Shown here one piece after another: positions 5,239-9,689 of a stretch of DNA of 9,689 bases. The stretch's first letter is position 1. Every line of letters begins with the position of its first letter. The notes under the pieces were generated by a model. That model worked only from the letters and a program-made list of their open reading frames with translations, did no database searches and had not been told where the DNA came from. The position numbers and the translations under genes are program-made. The DNA lies in contig DATGGW010000089.1 of NCBI GenBank assembly GCA_035308345.1, positions 1-9,689 of the forward strand, given 5' to 3'. The DNA comes from CF-113 sp035308345 (lineage in GTDB: Bacteria > Chloroflexota > Ktedonobacteria > Ktedonobacterales > Ktedonobacteraceae).

Positions 5239-6480
5239 CTAAGCTCTTCGTAACGCTAATATGACGTTTGCTCCACCCATGCTACGTCCGCCGACGAGCG
5301 CGGCTGAGCCTGAGAGCGGCCGGGCCTCTTTGCGCACAAGATTCAGCTCATAGCGCGGGTCTAGCTCCTCACAATTAATGGTGGGTGGAATTAAATTATG
5401 TTGTAGAGACAGAAGGACAGTAATCGTATCTAGCGCACCGGCGGCCGCAAAACTGTGGCCAAGCATGGTGCGCGGGACGCTCACCGGTACCTGTGCCAGG
5501 CGGCTTTCAAAGACGAGGTAGAGCGCTTCTGCCTCGCTCTGATCAGCTATCGGGGTGGCGCGACCATCGAGGTTAAAGTAACCAATATCGCTCGGGGAGA
5601 GATGGCCTTCTTGCAGCGCTAAACGCATTGCACGGGCGTATTGCGCGCCATCGACTATAGGCATCCTATATCCATTGGCGTCATTAGACTGGCCATAGCC
5701 AACGATTTCGCCATAGATGCTGGCTCCGCGTCGCCGCGCATGTTCATACTCCTCTACGATGCACATGCCTGCGCCCTCTGCTAGCAGTAAACCATTGGCA
5801 CGCCTGTCAAATGGACGATAAGCATGCGGATCATCACCTATGACGCATTGGCCGCCGCGAGCCATTACGAGCATGACCTCGGGTTGCAGGAAAGCTTCAG
5901 AGCCACCGGCGATGATGACATCTGCCGTGCCTCGCCGAATGGCGCTATAGGCCATGCCCATTGCATCAAGACCACCCACGGTATCGTTGACGGGCGTTTT
6001 GCTGTAGCCCTGGATACCGTAGCGGATGGACATCTGGCCCACGTTTGCTACCTGCAGCCAGGCTATGGCTGTATGGGGGCTGACGTAGCGTGGTCCACGT
6101 ATAAAGAATTCCTGGAATTGCTCTAAGACGTACTCTATTCCACCTAAAGTATTAGCGATGACTGCTCCTACACACCTGGGATCCTCTTCTTCCAGTACAA
6201 TATTGGCATCTTGCAGCGCTTCCTGAGCGGCAGCAAAGGCCAGGTGCGTCATGCGATCGGTGTTGCGCGCTAATTTGCGGTCCATATAATTCGTCACCAT
6301 AAAATCGGTGACTTCACCTGCTACTGAAATGGGGAGACCAGCGGTAGAGATGCGTGAAATAGGCTTTATACCGGAGATGCCTTTACTTGTCGCTTGCCAG
6401 AATGCCTCTTTTCCGATGCCATTAGGCGCCACTACTCCCAGTCCTGTGATGACGGCTCGCCGATGCGTGCTATTAGTCAT
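5239..6480 (-). CDS. KS-beta / chain length factor-like ketosynthase homologue lacking the active-site Cys
   Basis: A 413-residue thiolase-fold beta-ketoacyl synthase of normal length whose catalytic residues are substituted. Aligned with the neighbouring KS-alpha, the nucleophilic Cys becomes Thr167 (VNDTVGGLDAMG, 164-175), the first catalytic His becomes Asp305 (NLDGRATP, 303-310) and the active-site Lys becomes Arg337. The second His remains at 342 (TMLGHS). The frame is intact and the fold motifs (AGGSE 191-195, LAEGAG 233-238, PPTIN 365-369) are kept, so it is not a decayed gene. Chain length factors of type II polyketide synthases likewise lack Cys, pair with KS-alpha and shape the cavity that sets chain length. 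They usually carry Gln at the Cys position. The chosen ATG (6480) overlaps the KS-alpha stop by 8 bases, which implies translational coupling. The frame is open upstream to 6519, but those 13 residues lack family similarity. Condensation by this subunit alone is unlikely. Confidence 0.85.
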   Translation of the reverse strand: MTNSTHRRAVITGLGVVAPNGIGKEAFWQATSKGISGIKPISRISTAGLPISVAGEVTDFMVTNYMDRKLARNTDRMTHLAFAAAQEALQDANIVLEEEDPRCVGAVIANTLGGIEYVLEQFQEFFIRGPRYVSPHTAIAWLQVANVGQMSIRYGIQGYSKTPVNDTVGGLDAMGMAYSAIRRGTADVIIAGGSEAFLQPEVMLVMARGGQCVIGDDPHAYRPFDRRANGLLLAEGAGMCIVEEYEHARRRGASIYGEIVGYGQSNDANGYRMPIVDGAQYARAMRLALQEGHLSPSDIGYFNLDGRATPIADQSEAEALYLVFESRLAQVPVSVPRTMLGHSFAAAGALDTITVLLSLQHNLIPPTINCEELDPRYELNLVRKEARPLSGSAALVGGRSMGGANVILALRRA

Positions 6481-7756
6481 GTGTATCGATCCAATCGGGT
6501 CTTGCCAGGACCAGAGCATTATTCACACCGCCAAAGCCGCTGGAGTGAGTCAGTGCAACAGCGACGGTAGATCTACGAGCAACATTTGGAACGTAATCCA
6601 GGTTGCAAAGCGGGTCGGCCTGCTCCTGGTTAATTGTTGGCGGGATCACCTGGTGTTCTAAAACAAGCGTGGTGAGGATGGTTTCGATAGCGCTGGCGGC
6701 ACCCTGTGTGTGCCCAATCATCGATTTAGTGGCGCTGATGGGAATATGGTAAGCGCGCTCACCAAAGGTCGCCTTGTAAGCTGCTGTTTCTACCTTCTCA
6801 TTGTAAGGGGTAGAACTGCCATGAGAGTTGATGTAGTCCAGCTGTTCTGGCGTAATGCGCGCTTCACTGAGCGCCTGCCTCAAGAGTTGCTGAAGTGGCT
6901 CGCCGTTCTCAGGAAGGGCAGTCATGTGGTGAGCATTGCTATTAGAAGTGAACGCGATCAGTTCGGCATAGATATGCGCGCCTCGCGCCAGAGCCAGCTC
7001 TCGTTCTTCCAGCAACAGCACGCCCGCCCCTTCGGCCATCACAAAGCCATCGCGGTCGCGATCATATGGGCGTGATGCCCGTTCTGGTTCGTCGTTACGT
7101 GTACTCATTGCCTTCATAACGCAGAAGACGTTCATACCAAAACAGGTAATGGCGGCATCAGAGCCGCCAGCAAGCATGCGATCGGCGCGTTCTTCCTGAA
7201 TAGCCCAGAAAGCCTGCCCAATCGCATCGGCTCCGGCGGAACATCCGGTTGAGATGACGGTGCATGGCCCATGGAGTTGATGGTGTGCAGCGATAGCGCT
7301 GGCCGGTACGAAGCCGTTGAGTAAGGCGGCAACAGAGATACCATCACTCATGGCGCCATTCGGCAGGCGTGTCCCACGATTGGTAAGCTGAAGCCAGGTT
7401 TTCTCGCCCTCTTCGGGGCTAGCCATCGCTGAACCCAGATACACGCCAAAACGGTCGCGCTCCGCTTCATCCAATCTAGTGGATAACGCTGCATCCTGTA
7501 GTGCGAGGTTGGCGGCGGCAAGCGCAAATTGGGTGCCGCGGTCCAGGTTGAGCATCTCTTCTGGTGTAATGTCCAGCAGCTGAGGCTCGAAATTCGGTAC
7601 CTCGCCCGCTATCTGCGTGGCGAGAGGACTGGCATCGAAGCGGGTGATGCGCCGAATGCCCGAGCGGCCAGAGACGCAAGCACTCCAGAAGTCTTCTTTG
7701 CCTATGCCATTGGGGGCCACGACCCCCAGACCGGTGATCACTACGCGTCGCAGCAT
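6473..7756 (-). CDS. Beta-ketoacyl synthase, catalytically intact (KS-alpha / FabF-like)
   Basis: A 427-residue ketosynthase that should catalyse decarboxylative Claisen condensation of malonyl carrier protein with a growing acyl chain in the cytoplasm. The Cys-His-His set is complete: Cys172 in ISTGCSAG (168-175), His312 in NSHGSSTP (310-317) and His349 in ATKSMIGH (342-349), which also holds Lys344. GFGG (407-410) and PPTIN (372-376) mark the C-terminal half. The start ATG at 7756 has a strong AAGGAG (7768-7763), 6 bases upstream. It precedes the KS-beta-like gene with an 8-base overlap and shares 16 identical residues with it at the N-terminus (VITGLGVVAPNGIGKE), so the two are ancient paralogues. 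Together they look like a type II polyketide KS-alpha/KS-beta pair. A FabF of primary fatty acid synthesis is an alternative, but the partner gene argues against it. No promoter is evident, so co-transcription with the exporter upstream is likely. Confidence 0.9.
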   Translation of the reverse strand: MLRRVVITGLGVVAPNGIGKEDFWSACVSGRSGIRRITRFDASPLATQIAGEVPNFEPQLLDITPEEMLNLDRGTQFALAAANLALQDAALSTRLDEAERDRFGVYLGSAMASPEEGEKTWLQLTNRGTRLPNGAMSDGISVAALLNGFVPASAIAAHHQLHGPCTVISTGCSAGADAIGQAFWAIQEERADRMLAGGSDAAITCFGMNVFCVMKAMSTRNDEPERASRPYDRDRDGFVMAEGAGVLLLEERELALARGAHIYAELIAFTSNSNAHHMTALPENGEPLQQLLRQALSEARITPEQLDYINSHGSSTPYNEKVETAAYKATFGERAYHIPISATKSMIGHTQGAASAIETILTTLVLEHQVIPPTINQEQADPLCNLDYVPNVARRSTVAVALTHSSGFGGVNNALVLARPDWIDTHD

Positions 7757-7846
7757 GGGCTTCTCCTTATATTATGGGCAGGAGCGTTAATACGCGCTCC
7801 GCCCCGCTTCGCTTCGCTGAGACCTCTATGTTATAACTCGTATCCC
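7757..7846. other. Gap between the exporter and the KS-alpha gene, with a GC-rich hairpin
   Basis: 90 bases. GGAGCG (7781-7786) and CGCTCC (7795-7800) form a 6-bp stem around an 8-base loop, next to the doubled GCTTC at 7806-7815. No T-run follows on the minus strand, so it is unlikely to stop transcription fully. I see no convincing promoter for KS-alpha here, although TATAAC (7835-7830, minus) resembles a -10 box. The hairpin may mark mRNA processing or moderate polarity. Confidence 0.35.
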
Positions 7847-9689
7847 TCATGCTCGGACATCCTTTCGTTTCAGGCCAATGCAGATTATGACGGTAAAAGC
7901 AATAATGAGCAATCCCAGCGCGCCCCAGGCCAGCAGCAGACGGTGTGTGGCATCTGTTGTAGTAAAGGTAGAGAAGAGTGTCCCGTGAAAAGTTGTATTG
8001 GTCCCAAACAGGCTATCCCCACCTAATTTATCGCTATGCAGACCTGCCGATGACCCCAAAGCTGTTACAGCCCAGCGAGTCGGAAAGATCATCGCTATTA
8101 TCTGCAAGGGCCAGTTCTTGAGTGGAATCTCGACTCCAGCGAAGACAATTTGTGGAATGAGAATGAACGGGAGGAGACTATTGGCGCTATCCTCATTAGC
8201 AGCGAAGGCAGAGGCGGCTAATCCAACTATTAAACCAGCTAAAGCCGTTAGAACCAACGTGATATAATTCTCCAGCAGAGTAGGCAGGAAGATACTCTGC
8301 TGAAAAGGCTCAAAGGCATGCACTATCAGTAGCAACGCGGCGCTCTGGAACAGAGAAAACAGGCCCAAAACGAGCACCTTCGATAGCACATAGGGAATGA
8401 TGCCGAGATTTACAGTTCGCTCCCTGCGGTAAACTGATGCCTCCTTCACTATCTCGCGAGTTCCATTGATACCACCAAACAGTACTGCTATAACAGCAAT
8501 GATAAAAAGCGCTCGATCCGCATTGAGGCCAACACCAGGAACAATAAAATCCTGTAAGGCCGTGTTTACACCGCCTTTTGATTGTGCATACGCTGTCCCG
8601 TTGGGATCGGTTTGCAGAAAAGTGATGATGCGGCTGCAATCAACCGCCGCATTTTTTCCCTGCGTATTGATACCGAGTGCGCCGGTGGGATTGGTAGAAC
8701 TCACTGCCGTGGAGGTGAAAATTTGTGGACTACATTGAACGACATTACTGGCATTAAATAAACCGGTTCCTATTTCAAACCTGATCAGGAGCACCAGAAG
8801 CAACGCGATAAGCGGCGCTTGCAAGAGCAGAATAATGAGATTGCTTCGATTATTTTTGAGCAACTCAATGTTACGCTGAGAGAGCAGGAGAAACTGTTTG
8901 AATGGGTTCCCGCGTTTAGGCCGTCGAAGTATCTTTGCGTGTCCGTCGAGGGCGCCGGTTGTTTCGGTTGGTACAGCTTTTAGGGGTTCGGCGATATAGG
9001 TCTGATACTCCTTCGAGAGTTTAAATTTTGCCTCAGCCTCGTCAGGAATATTTGGATGCTCGTCGGTTGGCTCTAAACCGGTGTAGATCTCAGCAAAGTC
9101 GGGCTTGCCAAAATAGGTTTTCGCCTCGTCAGGTGGTCCGAAGTAGGCTAAGCGACCTCCTTGAGCGAGGAAGCAGACATAGTCGCAGACATTGATATTA
9201 TTGGTCGCATGAGTTACCAGCACGATGGTATGGCCGCCATCAGCCAGTTTACGCAGCAAGTACATCATCTTACGATCCAGGCCAGGATCGAGACCCGAGG
9301 TTGGTTCATCCAGGAAGAAGACGCCGGGGTTCGCAAGCAACTCCATAGCGATGGAGACGCGCTTGCGCTGCCCACCGGAAAGTTTCTTGACCAGCAGCTT
9401 GCGTCGTCCTGTCATTTCTACGTCTTCCAGCACTTCTTTGATACGCTGCTCGATTTGTTCATCCGTAAAATCACCCGGTAAACGAAATCTGGCTGCATAG
9501 TACAGCGCTCGCTCGACGGTCAAATCGCGGTGAACAATATCATCCTGTGGCACATAGCCCAGCAGCGTGCTGAACGCGGGAATGTTGTGATAGTAATCCT
9601 GACCATTATAGAACACTTTCCCTTGCTGAGCGGGGCGCAGTCCGTTGAGGGCATCCATGAGGGTTGACTTGCCAGCGCCAGAGCCGCCC
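7847..9689 (-). CDS. ABCG-type ABC exporter, ATPase-permease fusion, N-terminus beyond the window
   Basis: 613 residues are visible and the gene runs off the right edge. The first visible residues form the Walker A loop GGSGAGKSTL (1-10), so this is not the true N-terminus. The ATPase shows Gln48 in the Q-loop, signature LSGGQRKR (103-110), Walker B VFFLDEPTSGLDP (123-135) and switch His160. A linker of about 100 residues leads to a membrane domain with segments near 284-302, 393-407, 433-457, 476-497, 505-520 and 585-605. REIVKEASVYRRERTVNLG (411-429) matches the coupling region of ABC2-type half-transporters. The loop after the first segment is long (about 90 residues) with two cysteines, Cys319 and Cys351, that could pair outside the cell. 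Related proteins often carry an FHA domain before the ATPase; this cannot be checked here. It probably forms a homodimeric exporter for a lipid-like or metabolite product, consistent with the ketosynthase genes downstream on the same strand. Confidence 0.88.
   Translation of the reverse strand, partial: GGSGAGKSTLMDALNGLRPAQQGKVFYNGQDYYHNIPAFSTLLGYVPQDDIVHRDLTVERALYYAARFRLPGDFTDEQIEQRIKEVLEDVEMTGRRKLLVKKLSGGQRKRVSIAMELLANPGVFFLDEPTSGLDPGLDRKMMYLLRKLADGGHTIVLVTHATNNINVCDYVCFLAQGGRLAYFGPPDEAKTYFGKPDFAEIYTGLEPTDEHPNIPDEAEAKFKLSKEYQTYIAEPLKAVPTETTGALDGHAKILRRPKRGNPFKQFLLLSQRNIELLKNNRSNLIILLLQAPLIALLLVLLIRFEIGTGLFNASNVVQCSPQIFTSTAVSSTNPTGALGINTQGKNAAVDCSRIITFLQTDPNGTAYAQSKGGVNTALQDFIVPGVGLNADRALFIIAVIAVLFGGINGTREIVKEASVYRRERTVNLGIIPYVLSKVLVLGLFSLFQSAALLLIVHAFEPFQQSIFLPTLLENYITLVLTALAGLIVGLAASAFAANEDSANSLLPFILIPQIVFAGVEIPLKNWPLQIIAMIFPTRWAVTALGSSAGLHSDKLGGDSLFGTNTTFHGTLFSTFTTTDATHRLLLAWGALGLLIIAFTVIICIGLKRKDVRA

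Noticed and set aside
4578..5264. 228-codon open frame on the plus strand, opposite the SnoaL-like gene
   Set aside because: It is antisense to a recognisable NTF2-fold protein. Its translation is rich in Cys, His, Tyr and Trp with no family motif, and it extends into the A/T-rich gap.
5239..6480. KS-beta-like gene as a pseudogene, because its catalytic residues are lost
   Set aside because: The frame is full length, the structural motifs and one catalytic His are kept, and the gene is translationally coupled to an intact KS. This is the pattern of a functional partner subunit.
6481..6519. Thirteen-residue N-terminal extension of the KS-beta-like protein
   Set aside because: It would overlap KS-alpha by 47 bases, and the extension does not resemble ketosynthase N-termini. 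The ATG at 6480 gives the family start.
7781..7800. Strong intrinsic terminator between the exporter and KS-alpha
   Set aside because: The stem is only 6 bp and no T-run follows on the minus strand, so it is listed only as a hairpin in the gap.
7529..8026. 165-codon open frame on the plus strand across the KS-alpha start and exporter end
   Set aside because: It spans two well-supported minus-strand genes and their gap, and looks like chance openness of the opposite strand.
1..9689. CRISPR array, tRNA/rRNA genes, insertion sequence ends or attachment sites
   Set aside because: No regularly spaced repeats, cloverleaf-like sequence, transposase-like protein or long terminal inverted repeats were seen by eye on either strand.

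Overview
The window reads as bacterial chromosome of roughly balanced base composition, with eight complete protein genes, two partial genes at the edges and no RNA genes, insertion sequences or CRISPR arrays that I can see. The protein styles suggest a Chloroflexota bacterium, perhaps Ktedonobacteria. They include a GT87-type polyprenol-linked mannosyltransferase, an ABCG-like exporter, PaaK-like ligase and SDR accessory enzymes, and a KS/CLF pair of non-actinobacterial flavour. This placement is inference and needs a similarity search.

Left part (1-3684). A phenylacetate-CoA-ligase-like gene runs off the left edge on the minus strand. It is divergent from an extended-SDR (3-beta-HSD/epimerase-like) gene, and each has a readable sigma70-type promoter in the 218-base gap between them. 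The SDR gene converges on a GT-C membrane glycosyltransferase with only 11 bases between their stops. Next comes a small AhpE-like one-cysteine peroxiredoxin on the plus strand, closed by a perfect 11-bp hairpin.

Right part (3695-9689). This is an all-minus-strand block. In transcription order it holds an ABCG-type exporter (N-terminus outside the window), a catalytically intact ketosynthase (KS-alpha), a ketosynthase-like partner with its catalytic Cys and first His replaced (KS-beta/chain length factor-like), a SnoaL/NTF2-fold protein, and a Cys-form relative of the glycine/sarcosine/betaine reductase selenoprotein B family. The two ketosynthase genes overlap by 8 bases and are almost certainly translated together. 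The SnoaL-like and GrdB-like genes each appear to have their own promoter.

Together, the KS/KS-beta pair, cyclase-fold protein and exporter look like part of a type II polyketide (or polyene/fatty-acyl-like) biosynthetic locus. The PaaK-like ligase could plausibly supply an acyl-CoA starter, and the SDR and glycosyltransferase could tailor the product. No acyl carrier protein is present in the window, so the pathway is either completed outside it or uses a carrier encoded elsewhere. The main point of interest is this KS/CLF-like pair, whose inactive partner carries Thr, rather than the Gln typical of actinobacterial CLFs, at the Cys position.
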